40,907 nt of DNA from contig PMSX01000031.1 of assembly GCA_003167495.1 (NCBI GenBank), positions 1-40,907 on the forward strand, in the 5' to 3' direction. Positions 10,787 through 18,686 of this stretch are shown here, piece by piece. Made by a program: the position numbers and the translations under genes. The stretch comes from Bryobacterales bacterium. Its GTDB lineage: Bacteria > Acidobacteriota > Terriglobia > Bryobacterales > Bryobacteraceae. The number at the start of each line of letters is the position of its first letter. Position 1 is the first letter of the stretch. The notes under the pieces are model-generated. The model ran no database searches. It was not told where the DNA came from and saw only the letters and a list, made by a program, of their open reading frames with translations.

Positions 10787-12013
10787 ATGCCATCGCCATC
10801 CGAAACCGCGGTCACCGAGTCCGTTCTCCCCACATCCGCTCCGCAAAAAACCTTCTTCGTCGTGCTGGCAGCCATCAGCTTCTGCCATCTCTTGAACGAC
10901 ATGGTGCAATCGCTCATCGTCGCTATCTACCCCAACCTCCAGAGCTCGCTGCACCTCAACCTCGCCCAGTTCGGCCTGATCAGCCTTACTTACCAGATCA
11001 CCGCCTCGCTCCTGCAACCTTTTGTCGGTATCTATACCGATAAACATCCTCAACCCTTTTCCCTGTCCGTAGGCATGGGGTTCACCCTTTCGGGCATGCT
11101 TGTCCTCTCACGCGCCGCCAGCTTCGAGATGCTCCTCGTCGGCGGCGCGCTTGTCGGCGTCGGTTCGTCGATCTTCCATCCGGAATCGTCCCGCATTGCC
11201 CGCGTCGCTTCCGGCGGCCAACACGGATTGGCGCAATCTCTCTTCCAAGTCGGCGGCAACGGCGGTTCATCGCTCGGACCGCTCCTAGCCGCGTTCATCG
11301 TAACGCCTTACGGACAGGGCAGCGTCGCCTGGTTTGCTCCTGCTGCGATACTCGGTATTTTCATCCTGCTGCGGGTCGGCAACTGGTACAAGAGCCACAT
11401 GGCCCGAACGGTAGCCGCTGAGCTTCAACCGAAACGCCCTGACAACATCACCCGGAAAACCGTCTGGATTTCCCTTACCGTCCTCATTGGATTGATGTTC
11501 TCCAAGTTCTTCTACCTGGCGAGCCTTTCCAACTACTACACCTTCTACCTCATCAAGAAATTCGGCGTCTCCGTCGCAACCTCCCAACGCTATCTTTTTC
11601 TGTTCTTGCTGTCGGCCGCCGTCGGCACTATCCTCGGCGGACCCATTGGAGACCGTATCGGCCGGCGTCTCGTCATCTGGTTTTCCATCCTGGGGGTGCT
11701 GCCGTTTACTCTGCTGTTGCCGCACCTTAACCTTTTCTGGACTGGTGTGGTCACCGTTCCCATCGGTCTGATTCTGGCCTCGGCGTTTTCAGCTATTGTC
11801 GTCTACGCGCAAGATCTGCTGCCTGGGCGCGTAGGCATGGTCTCGGGCATTTTCTTCGGATTGGCTTTCGGACTCGGCGGTTTAGGCGCAGCCGCCCTCG
11901 GCTGGCTCGCCGACCGCACCAGCGTCGAATATGTCTATCAACTCTGCGCCTATTTGCCCGCCATCGGGTTCTTAGCGGCCTTGTTGCCGAACTTCAAGAA
12001 ATCTCGCGCCTAG
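10787..12013 (+). CDS. fsr: MFS efflux transporter, fosmidomycin-resistance (Fsr) family
   Basis: This 408-residue protein is a 12-helix major facilitator transporter closely resembling Fsr of enteric bacteria, which exports fosmidomycin and related compounds. Family-specific segments include ISFCHLLNDMVQSLIVAIYP, the very conserved GSSIFHPESSRIARVASGG, LAQSLFQVGGNGGSSLGP, LSNYYTFYLIKKFGVS, GGPIGDRIGRRLVIW and LPGRVGMVSGIFFG. I chose the ATG at 10787 because the longer open frame (from 10613) runs antisense through the start of the DUF423 gene and encodes a basic stretch unlike any family member. No Shine-Dalgarno sequence is visible. Natural substrate unknown; in this setting a general export role is inferred. 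Confidence 0.92.
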   Translation: MPSPSETAVTESVLPTSAPQKTFFVVLAAISFCHLLNDMVQSLIVAIYPNLQSSLHLNLAQFGLISLTYQITASLLQPFVGIYTDKHPQPFSLSVGMGFTLSGMLVLSRAASFEMLLVGGALVGVGSSIFHPESSRIARVASGGQHGLAQSLFQVGGNGGSSLGPLLAAFIVTPYGQGSVAWFAPAAILGIFILLRVGNWYKSHMARTVAAELQPKRPDNITRKTVWISLTVLIGLMFSKFFYLASLSNYYTFYLIKKFGVSVATSQRYLFLFLLSAAVGTILGGPIGDRIGRRLVIWFSILGVLPFTLLLPHLNLFWTGVVTVPIGLILASAFSAIVVYAQDLLPGRVGMVSGIFFGLAFGLGGLGAAALGWLADRTSVEYVYQLCAYLPAIGFLAALLPNFKKSRA

Positions 12014-12069
12014 CCACTACAGTTCGAGCATTGGTCCACACTCACCGTGTGTTCTTTCACCTGCTAAGA

Positions 12070-12873
12070 CTAAGACGAGGTCGAAATTCCCTTGACTGAT
12101 TGCGGTGGCACTCTTTTAGGCGTGGTCATCTTGACCATCTGCTTGAGCATGAATTGAGGGGCGATTCGGCTCATCGCCATCAGTACGTTAGCGAGACCAG
12201 GACGGATTTCCATCTTGCCCGCCTCAATGCCGGCAATCGCGTGCCTGGCAAGTATCTTGACGTCCATTCCCTTCTGCCCTTTCATTTCTTCCGCAAACTC
12301 GCCTCGGAACAGCGGCGTTTCGACGCCGGGCGGGGCCAACTCGATCACCGTAACGCCCGTGCCGTCAAGCTGCACTCGCAGCGATTGAGTAAATGAGTGA
12401 AGCGCGGCCTTCGTCGCAGAATATACCGGCGACGCGGGAAAAGGGATGAAGGCCAAACCGGAAGAGACGTTTATGATCAACGCTTCCTTCCGAGTTCTTA
12501 GATGCGGCAGGAACTGCTGGATCATCCGCACCGGTCCACTCAAGTTGATTTCAATCTCACGCGTAACGTCCGTAAGATCGCGGTCCTGATTAAGGTTCAG
12601 GTTGCGCATGATTCCGGCGTTATTGATCAGCGTATCCAGCGTAGGAAATTTCGACACCAAACTGTCGTGCAACACCGCTATTTCCTTCGGATCACTAACG
12701 TCGCTCTTAAACGTGTAGACACCGGCTAGCGCCCGCTCGGCGGCGCCCAGCTTTTCTTCGTCGCGGCCCGTGACGATCACCGTGTTGCCCCGCTGAAGAA
12801 GTTGCTTCGCCAGTTCAAGGCCGATACCGCTTGTTCCGCCGGTTATGAGAACGGTCTTTTTTTCCAGTTTCAC
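12070..12873 (-). CDS. Short-chain dehydrogenase/reductase (SDR)
   Basis: This 267-residue classical SDR has the NAD(P)-binding motif ITGGTSGIG at the N-terminus, NNAGIM, the catalytic Ser in INVSSGLAF and the YSATK (YxxxK) active site, with a C-terminal extension of about 80 residues. TGRD after the second strand favours NADP(H). The overall sequence resembles the DltE/short oxidoreductase group often controlled by HxlR regulators. The open frame reaches a TTG at 12888, but the GTG at 12873 is preferred because GAGGAG (12881-12886) lies seven bases before it. The divergent gene encodes an HxlR regulator, so redox or aldehyde/quinone stress induction is inferred; the substrate is unknown. Confidence 0.9.
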   Translation of the reverse strand: MKLEKKTVLITGGTSGIGLELAKQLLQRGNTVIVTGRDEEKLGAAERALAGVYTFKSDVSDPKEIAVLHDSLVSKFPTLDTLINNAGIMRNLNLNQDRDLTDVTREIEINLSGPVRMIQQFLPHLRTRKEALIINVSSGLAFIPFPASPVYSATKAALHSFTQSLRVQLDGTGVTVIELAPPGVETPLFRGEFAEEMKGQKGMDVKILARHAIAGIEAGKMEIRPGLANVLMAMSRIAPQFMLKQMVKMTTPKRVPPQSVKGISTSS

Positions 12874-12880
12874 TCTTAAA

Positions 12881-12886
12881 CTCCTC
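12881..12886 (-). promoter_or_regulatory. Ribosome binding site that fixes the SDR start
   Basis: GAGGAG on the minus strand, seven bases upstream of GTG 12873-12871. It overlaps the alternative upstream TTG codon (12888-12886), which therefore is unlikely to be the start. Confidence 0.65.
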
Positions 12887-12927
12887 AAGTTCGCTCGATT
12901 GCTTACTTTCCTGTATCCTAGCGCCTA

Positions 12928-12946
12928 TACTATCCAAATGATAGTA
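12928..12946. promoter_or_regulatory. Probable HxlR operator, main site
   Basis: TACTATC-caaat-GATAGTA is a perfect 7-bp inverted repeat with a 5-base spacer, placed in the 116-bp divergent region between the SDR and HxlR genes. HxlR/MarR-type dimers bind such sites, often with ACTA/TAGT cores. It is centred so that it could affect both promoters. Confidence 0.6.
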
Positions 12947-12949
12947 GGC

Positions 12950-12959
12950 ACTATTTAGT
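12950..12959. promoter_or_regulatory. Probable HxlR operator, second site
   Basis: ACTATTTAGT is a short palindrome (ACTA/TAGT arms, 2-base spacer) just right of the main site, sharing its ACTA/TAGT core. A -10-like TATACT follows at 12963-12968, so a bound regulator would cover the promoter of its own gene. Confidence 0.4.
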
Positions 12960-12989
12960 TCTATACTGACTAAAAGGAGAGTGTAAGAA

Positions 12990-13442
12990 ATGCCAAAGAT
13001 TTCCCAATTCACGGAAGAACAAATCGCCAAAGCGAGGGTCTATGCCGCCAGCACTCCCCCAGACGACCTGGATCCCAAGATCGAAGCCCTCGTTAACGAC
13101 CTGATCGGTCGCGTAGCGGACAAGTGGACGATGCTAATCCTCGAGGTGTTGGTGGACAAGGGAGAGTTGCGATTCACGCGCCTGAGCGAATTGGTTGAAG
13201 GTATCAGCCCAAAGATGCTCACTCAAACGTTGCGCCACATGGAGCGAGACGGCCTGATTACGCGGACCGTGCATCCAGTCGTCCCGCCAAAGGTCGAATA
13301 CAGATTAACGCATCTCGGCATGAATCTCGGAGCGGCCTTTTGCGGGGTTTGGGTCTGGGCAGCAGAAAACCTCGAACACGTTGAGCAGGCGCGCCGTGAG
13401 TTCGATGTGCGGCTGGCAGCGGCTAAGGAAGGAACGCTGTAG
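12990..13442 (+). CDS. HxlR family winged-helix transcriptional regulator
   Basis: This 150-residue protein has the HxlR core: DKWTMLILEVL, then GELRFTRLSELVEGISPKMLTQTLRHMERDGLI (helix-turn-helix and wing entry) and VEYRLTHLG at residues about 40-110. A 25-residue helical N-terminal extension precedes the domain, and a helical tail follows. The ATG has a strong AAAGGAG site upstream. It is divergent from the SDR gene across two palindromes, so it very likely represses or activates that gene and itself. No conserved redox cysteine pair is present (only one Cys, near the C-terminus), so the inducer cannot be guessed from cysteine chemistry. Confidence 0.93.
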   Translation: MPKISQFTEEQIAKARVYAASTPPDDLDPKIEALVNDLIGRVADKWTMLILEVLVDKGELRFTRLSELVEGISPKMLTQTLRHMERDGLITRTVHPVVPPKVEYRLTHLGMNLGAAFCGVWVWAAENLEHVEQARREFDVRLAAAKEGTL

Positions 13443-13516
13443 AGAACAACCTTACATTAGCAAACGGTAATCCATCCAACCGGCTGATGTGGCGCGGTTG
13501 CCGCCAATTGCAGCAC

Positions 13517-14812
13517 TTAACGCCGCGCTGCCTGCACCGGCTCTTTCCACCACAGTTCGTTCGCCAATTCGCTCAAAGCCTGGGTCGGATAGCGGTTGCG
13601 CGGTTCCCAAAGCAACCACCCCTCCGCGCCCGCGTCCTCAGCCGCCTTGATCTGCTCGCGCAATTGCGGTTTCCCAAACGCCCGGTGATCGAACGCATAA
13701 TCCGTGAACGCCTGCAGCCAAGGCCGGAAAACAATTCCCGAAAAGCCCGTCCGCTCCTTCGCCTTTTCCAGCGAAGCATAAACGATGCGATAGGGATCGT
13801 TCAACGGATTCCGCACGCCTGGAATCCCAAACTGAAATCCCGACGGATATAGCATGGGCGAGATGTAATCCACCACTTTCCCTACGTCTGCAAAAACCTG
13901 TCCAATCCCCGTGTCATTTTGATTCCAGGCAACGTAACCGAAATTGTCCGCCGAGAGAAACACGTTATATCGATTGAGTGCCTTCTGCGCCTGCGCCAAA
14001 AAACCCGAAATCGCCTCGCGCCGGTTCGTCTCAGTGGTCTCTTTCGAAAAACGCAGCCCTTTACGATCCGGGAACCGCACATAATCAAATTCCACCTCAT
14101 CAAAACCCGCCTTAGCCGCCTCTACCGCAATCGCTACGTTGTAATCCCAAGCCTCTTGCCTAAACGGGTCCGTCCAATGCAGCCGTTCGTTATCGGAGAA
14201 CAAACCACCGCCCGCGGCTCTCACCGCCAAATCAGGCCTCGCTAGCGCGAGCGGACTATCCTTAAACGTCACAATGCGGGCAATCGCATAAAGCCCACGC
14301 CGGTGCAGATCCGCAATGAGCGCCGGCGCATCCGGAATAGTAATCACGCGATTCGCACCTGTTTTCGCGACCATGGGAATGGACGTGCGAATCGCAACCA
14401 ACCCCATGTCGCCTTTCACGTCAATCACCACACCGTTCAAATGCGCCTTAGCCAACGTTTCAAAAGCCTGTGCCCGCATCGTCTGCGAAGACACCGCCCA
14501 GAACGACATATATAGAGCCCGTACCTTCAAAGGCGACAAAGGAATCCGCAGCTCCGTCTCAGCCGGAACATGCAACCGCCCGTAACCCGCTGCCCGCAGA
14601 TCAATGGCGCTGGCCTTGGTCTTGAATTGAAATTCCCCGTTGGCGCTTGTCTTCACAACCGAGCTATCCGCGCTCACCCATGCGTTTGCAATCGGCTGGT
14701 GCGTGATAGCGTCCACCACAACCCCATGTACCGTGCGCGGTACCGTCTGGCAAAACACAGCGAAGCTCAAGAATAATAGGAACAAAGCGACACGCATAAT
14801 TAAAAGCCACAT
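13517..14812 (-). CDS. Secreted DUF4015 glycoside-hydrolase-like protein with carboxypeptidase-regulatory domain
   Basis: This 431-residue protein starts with a signal peptide (MRVALFLLFLSFAVFC), followed at about 27-85 by a carboxypeptidase-regulatory-like beta domain (VHGVVVDAITHQPIANAWVS) and then a DUF4015 domain of about 330 residues, predicted in the family to be a TIM-barrel glycoside hydrolase. Conserved family segments are LNGVVIDVKGDMG, GLYAIARIVTFKD, AGFDEVEFDYVRFPD (the acidic D/E cluster on a barrel strand), SADNFGYVAW and DYISPMLYPSGF. Substrate unknown; cell-wall or exopolysaccharide glycans are plausible. The start is uncertain: ATG at 14812 or 14797; the frame extends to a TTG at 14851 that would place charged residues before the signal peptide. 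It converges on the HxlR gene and diverges from blaI. Confidence 0.85.
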   Translation of the reverse strand: MWLLIMRVALFLLFLSFAVFCQTVPRTVHGVVVDAITHQPIANAWVSADSSVVKTSANGEFQFKTKASAIDLRAAGYGRLHVPAETELRIPLSPLKVRALYMSFWAVSSQTMRAQAFETLAKAHLNGVVIDVKGDMGLVAIRTSIPMVAKTGANRVITIPDAPALIADLHRRGLYAIARIVTFKDSPLALARPDLAVRAAGGGLFSDNERLHWTDPFRQEAWDYNVAIAVEAAKAGFDEVEFDYVRFPDRKGLRFSKETTETNRREAISGFLAQAQKALNRYNVFLSADNFGYVAWNQNDTGIGQVFADVGKVVDYISPMLYPSGFQFGIPGVRNPLNDPYRIVYASLEKAKERTGFSGIVFRPWLQAFTDYAFDHRAFGKPQLREQIKAAEDAGAEGWLLWEPRNRYPTQALSELANELWWKEPVQAARR

Positions 14813-14857
14813 CGGCTCAAACCCATAGAGTCTATAGGAAAAGCTTGCCAAAAGCTC

Positions 14858-14886
14858 TTGACAGCCGCACTGCCAACTGCTACATT
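14858..14886 (+). promoter_or_regulatory. Sigma70-type promoter of the blaI-M56 operon
   Basis: TTGACA (14858-14863) is a perfect -35 box and TACATT (14881-14886) a good -10 box with the ideal 17-base spacing. Transcription would start near 14893, giving a leader of about 18 bases before the ATG at 14911. It is the clearest promoter in the window. Confidence 0.75.
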
Positions 14887-14892
14887 GTGTAG
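14880..14892. promoter_or_regulatory. BlaI-type operator overlapping the -10 box
   Basis: CTACA-ttg-TGTAG is a perfect inverted repeat. BlaI/MecI repressors recognise TACA/TGTA dyads, and this one covers the -10 element of the operon that encodes a BlaI repressor, so autorepression is strongly suggested. Confidence 0.7.
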
Positions 14893-14910
14893 TGTTATCG
14901 TCTGTAGCGT

Positions 14911-15294
14911 ATGGTCCTGCGCTCTCCCATCTCCGACCTGGAACGCGCCGTCATGTCCGTCATCTGGCACCACGGCAAGGCCACCGCCGCTGGCATCCAA
15001 CAACATCTTGCCGCCGAACGACCTCTTAAAGACTCGCCCATCCGCACCGTCCTCCTTCGGCTCGAGGAAAAGGGCTACGTCCAGCACGAACTCAGCGGCC
15101 GAACCTTCATCTATTCCTGCCTCGAAGATCCTGCGGGCTTCGCCGCCCGCCGTAAAAGCGAGATTGTCGACCGCTTCTGCCACGGCTCCCTGGAATCTCT
15201 CCTCGCCGGCATGGTCGACGACGAACTCATCGATACCGACGAGCTGCAAAAAATAGTCGCTCGCCTCAGCAAAGAAAGGAACCAACGCAAATGA
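14911..15294 (+). CDS. blaI: BlaI/MecI/CopY family repressor
   Basis: This 127-residue winged-helix protein has the BlaI/MecI pattern: ISDLERAVMSVIWHHGKATAAGIQQHL, then IRTVLLRLEEKGYV (recognition helix) and the helical C-terminal dimerisation region (LLAGMVDDELIDTDELQKIVARL). In the family the dimer holds a TACA/TGTA operator and is inactivated when the partner M56 sensor protease is triggered. The operon promoter carries such an operator (14880-14892). Its stop overlaps the start of the M56 gene in ATGA, so the two proteins are made together. There is no beta-lactamase gene nearby; the regulon is probably something else, including the downstream secreted proteins. Confidence 0.93.
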   Translation: MVLRSPISDLERAVMSVIWHHGKATAAGIQQHLAAERPLKDSPIRTVLLRLEEKGYVQHELSGRTFIYSCLEDPAGFAARRKSEIVDRFCHGSLESLLAGMVDDELIDTDELQKIVARLSKERNQRK

Positions 15295-17378
15295 GTCTCC
15301 TCGATTGGCAAACCGCCAGTTCGGCCTTCGTTTCACTCGCCCTAGGCACAGTCATGCGCTCACTCATTCTCGCGTCTGTCTGCGGTCTGGCTGTCTGGCT
15401 GCTACGCTCGCGAACCGCCGCCCTGCGCTTCATGCTCTGGAAGTGGACTCTGCTCGCCCTCTTCGTCTTGCCATTCCTCATCAGCCTCACGCCGCCCGTG
15501 CCCAAAGCCGCGCATGCTCTCGCGCACATACAGCTAACGCCCCTAACCAACGAAGTCGCAGCCACGACACAGGAACCCGCAACTTACGCAACTCCAATCA
15601 AAAAGTCCCGCGTCTCGATCATCCTCATACCGCCGATCTCTCTGTTCGTCACGCTTCTTCTCCTCGCACGTCTGGCCTACACTCTACTCCAACTGCTCCG
15701 CATCGCCACTCACAGTCACTTCATCCCCGACCCGCGTTTTCACGAACTCGCCCATGATCTCTGGCTCCAAAGCGGTGGCGGCTCCAAACCCCGCTTCGCA
15801 GTCTCTCATGGACTCAGTGTCCCGGTCACGTTCAACACTGCATCAGACGCGTGGATTTTCCTCCCACCCGGCTGGTCTGAATGGGAAGAACCCAAGCTAC
15901 GCGCCGTCCTTACTCACGAACTCGCGCACGTTCAGCGTGCCGATTCTGCCACTCTCCTCCTTGCATCTTTTGCCACTTGTCTCTTCTGGTTCCATCCACT
16001 CTCCTGGTTCCTGCAGCGCCAGCTTTCCCGCTTGGCTGAGGAAGCTTGCGATGAAGTAGTGCTCGCCACTGCCGCCACGCCCGAACAATATGCGCAGTTC
16101 CTGATCGCCTTCGCTAAGGACGTTCAACATCAACAAGGCCGCATCGCCATTCCCGCCACCGCCGTGGTGCGCAAATCCAATCTGCAAAAACGTATGGAAC
16201 GTCTATTCACTCAAACCCGGCCCTTGAAAAACTGGTTCACCGTCGCCTTCTTCGCCCTCTTCGTTGGGACCCTCTATCTCACCGCCGCCGCTCGATTTAG
16301 CGACCCGCCCACTGAGCCTTCGACCAATTGGGAACCCTACGTCGCGTTCAGCCCAACGGACGTTGAAAATATCGAATCTGCCATAAACGCCAACCCCGAT
16401 CAGGTGGACCTGCGCATGCAGCTGGCGGTATTCTTCGGCCATCAAGGCCAAGAGCAACCGTTCACCAGCCAGATGCTCTGGCTCATCAAACATCATCCAT
16501 CGCTACCGGCATTGGCCGGTGAGCCGTGGTTCTCCTCACGCAACAAACCATTGAGCGACGCGGCCCACAACCAAATTCGCGCCGCTTGGGAGGACGCCGT
16601 CACAAAGAACCCAAACTCATCCCAGATCATCTTGAACGCCGCCAGTTTCATCGAACGAACCGATCAGGTTCGTGGCCTTGATCTCCTGCGAAGGGCCCAA
16701 GCGCTAGGACCCGCCCAACGAACTCGAGTTGGCTTTGAGATCGCAACTATTTATGCAGCCGCCGAGATGCAAGGTCTCGGCAGCCTGGGCATGTTGAACA
16801 ACATTCAAATCACACCGGAGTCCGGCGCCAAGCTGCGAGCAGAATTGGCAGGCTCTCAAGATCCCGCCTTGCTGACCGCAACCGGTCGCCTTCTGGCCCA
16901 ATTCTCTCTTCCACTCGGCAACCGTCCACAACAACAACGCGGCATAGAGTTGATCCAGCGGGCCGTCACACTCGACCTCACCAATCCCGAGTGGAAGCGC
17001 GCTCTTCAGCTCGTCGACCTCGCTCAGACGCTCTCCACCTCCTCCCCGCACCCGGAGGCAACCGGCTCGATCAGCGTGACTCAAGGTTCCGGCATAATCC
17101 TCTCGCCCGACGTTGCCGAAGCCAACCTCGTCAACCAACTTGAGCCTATCTATCCCTCCGACGCCCTCGCCGCCCACATCCAAGGAATCGTCGAATTCAC
17201 TGCAACTGTCGGCCCCGAGGGTACCATCACCCAACTTCAACTCGTCCGCGGTCATCCGTCACTCGTCAACGCCGCCAAAGATGCCGTGCTCAAGTATCTC
17301 TACCACCCCGCCACGCAAAACGGCCAGCCCATTCCCTTCGTAACAGAAGTATTGGTGTCTTTTAAAATTCCAGATTAG
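15291..17378 (+). CDS. M56 (BlaR1-like) membrane metalloprotease with TonB C-terminal domain
   Basis: This 695-residue protein combines three parts. Residues 1-270 are an M56 sensor protease: helices at about 20-38, 50-66 and 108-135, the zinc site HELAH at 209-213 (VLTHELAHVQRAD) with the third-ligand region AEEACDE at 249-255. After a last helix (about 315-335) comes an extracytoplasmic helical region of about 250 residues (AINANPDQVDLRMQLAVFFG and similar segments) that looks like degenerate TPR repeats. Residues about 610-695 are a TonB C-terminal domain (EPIYPSDALAAHIQGIVEF ... AAKDAVLKYLYHPA). A second HELAH string at 151-155 is outside the active-site context and probably coincidental. 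In BlaR1 relatives the protease is activated from outside and inactivates BlaI; here the TPR/TonB part replaces the penicillin-binding sensor domain. Confidence 0.9.
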   Translation: MSLLDWQTASSAFVSLALGTVMRSLILASVCGLAVWLLRSRTAALRFMLWKWTLLALFVLPFLISLTPPVPKAAHALAHIQLTPLTNEVAATTQEPATYATPIKKSRVSIILIPPISLFVTLLLLARLAYTLLQLLRIATHSHFIPDPRFHELAHDLWLQSGGGSKPRFAVSHGLSVPVTFNTASDAWIFLPPGWSEWEEPKLRAVLTHELAHVQRADSATLLLASFATCLFWFHPLSWFLQRQLSRLAEEACDEVVLATAATPEQYAQFLIAFAKDVQHQQGRIAIPATAVVRKSNLQKRMERLFTQTRPLKNWFTVAFFALFVGTLYLTAAARFSDPPTEPSTNWEPYVAFSPTDVENIESAINANPDQVDLRMQLAVFFGHQGQEQPFTSQMLWLIKHHPSLPALAGEPWFSSRNKPLSDAAHNQIRAAWEDAVTKNPNSSQIILNAASFIERTDQVRGLDLLRRAQALGPAQRTRVGFEIATIYAAAEMQGLGSLGMLNNIQITPESGAKLRAELAGSQDPALLTATGRLLAQFSLPLGNRPQQQRGIELIQRAVTLDLTNPEWKRALQLVDLAQTLSTSSPHPEATGSISVTQGSGIILSPDVAEANLVNQLEPIYPSDALAAHIQGIVEFTATVGPEGTITQLQLVRGHPSLVNAAKDAVLKYLYHPATQNGQPIPFVTEVLVSFKIPD

Positions 17379-17389
17379 AGAAAACCGTT

Positions 17390-18658
17390 ATGAGTCTACC
17401 CCGCCTTCTCATAGTCCTCATTTCAACGCTCACCGCGGCGCCTGCGCTCGCCGCCGACCACGTAACGCTCAGCGGGAAAGTTGTCGACGATGCCGGCAAG
17501 CCAGTCGACCACGCCACCGTTTTGATCTACCACGCCGGCGTCAAGCAAGGTTACAGCACCTTCTGCCCTAGTTGCTACGTCGACTGTGGGAAACGCGCAA
17601 TAACCAATCTGGACGGAACCTTCACTATTCAAGGCGTCGACTCCGACCTCCTATTCCAGCTTCTTGCCGTCCGCGACCGATTTCAGCCGGCCTTCGTGAA
17701 TCATGTCGATCCATTGGCCCCAATTGGCCCAGCGGCGGTGCTAACGCCCAAGACAAAAACGCCGCTGCCATCAAACATGGTGCGCGGCCACGTTGTGGAC
17801 GATCAAGGTCGCCCGCTGCGCGACGCCGTGGTTCAGCCAGAAGGGATTTCGACAACCACTCTGCCGAACGGTAAGCCCAGCAAAGACGAGGTCAGTATGT
17901 ACGGAACAATCAAGGGATTGGAACCTGTCGCCATCACAGACGGAAAAGGCGATTTTGAAATCTCCCATGACAAAGGCGCCTTGGGAATGATGTTGTTATT
18001 CGAAGCACGCGGTTTCGCCCCGAAGCTGCAGGCACTGTCTACGGGAGTCGAACGAACAACAGTCTCTGTCTCCCAAGGCGCAGCCGTCCGAGGCCGTCTC
18101 ATCGACCACGGTCAGCCGGTCGCCGGGGCCGAAATTGGCCTGATCGCGCGCAATCGCGGCGGATTTGGCGGCCATCTCACAATCATCGGCAACCCTTACG
18201 ACGAAATTCGCGTCGGTACACAAGCCGACGGTTCATTTGTTCTGGCCGACGTGCCATCCCCGGTAGAGTGGTATGTCTACGCCAAGATGGAATCCGTCTC
18301 CCAGCGGGGCGCTACCGAACCCGTTCCGTGCGCAACCCGTAGCGCTGGAGAAGTTGTCGACGTCGGGGACCTTCACATTCAACCCGGTCATCGGCTCCGC
18401 GGCCAAATTGTTTTAAGCGACGGCGCAAAGATTCCTCCGGGAATGCGCGTCACCATCGCTTCTGATCGTGCGTTTGACAGTCAAACCATGCTCATCCAGC
18501 CAGACGGCAGCTTCGCATATGCCGGACTCCCCACGGGCGCTTATGAAATTTTTGCCTCCGTTCGCGGATACCGTGCCGCAAACGCAATCGGGAAGTTGTC
18601 GATTGACCACGATGTCGATGACTTCAAACTGATGCTGGAGCGCGATATTCAGCCGTAG
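17390..18658 (+). CDS. Secreted carboxypeptidase-regulatory-like repeat protein
   Basis: This 422-residue secreted protein has a signal peptide (cleavage expected after APALA, residue 21) and a series of about three to four carboxypeptidase-regulatory-like beta-sandwich units, recognisable by LSGKVVDDAGKPVDHATV, VRGHVVDDQGRPLRDAVV, VRGRLIDHGQPVAGAEI and LRGQIVLSDGAKIPPGMRV, each ending in a 'dGsF...lP.G.Y' turn. A cysteine cluster (C59, C62, C66) lies in the first unit (FCPSCYVDCGK). There are no catalytic residues or membrane anchor. It begins 11 bases after the M56 gene and is almost certainly in the same transcript, so it may be a target or accessory of the BlaI/M56 system. Function unknown. 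Confidence 0.8.
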   Translation: MSLPRLLIVLISTLTAAPALAADHVTLSGKVVDDAGKPVDHATVLIYHAGVKQGYSTFCPSCYVDCGKRAITNLDGTFTIQGVDSDLLFQLLAVRDRFQPAFVNHVDPLAPIGPAAVLTPKTKTPLPSNMVRGHVVDDQGRPLRDAVVQPEGISTTTLPNGKPSKDEVSMYGTIKGLEPVAITDGKGDFEISHDKGALGMMLLFEARGFAPKLQALSTGVERTTVSVSQGAAVRGRLIDHGQPVAGAEIGLIARNRGGFGGHLTIIGNPYDEIRVGTQADGSFVLADVPSPVEWYVYAKMESVSQRGATEPVPCATRSAGEVVDVGDLHIQPGHRLRGQIVLSDGAKIPPGMRVTIASDRAFDSQTMLIQPDGSFAYAGLPTGAYEIFASVRGYRAANAIGKLSIDHDVDDFKLMLERDIQP

Positions 18659-18686
18659 TAGTCCCAGTCGTCGCATAATAGAGTTT

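Noticed and set aside
12037..12051. CACAC-N5-GTGTG between the MFS and SDR genes as a terminator
   Set aside because: Only five base pairs and no clear T-run; too weak to call.
15741..15755. First HELAH string in the M56 protein (residues 151-155) as the zinc site
   Set aside because: The context RFHELAHDLW is not the protease active site; the second HELAH (209-213) has the family context LTHELAHVQRAD and the downstream EEACDE.
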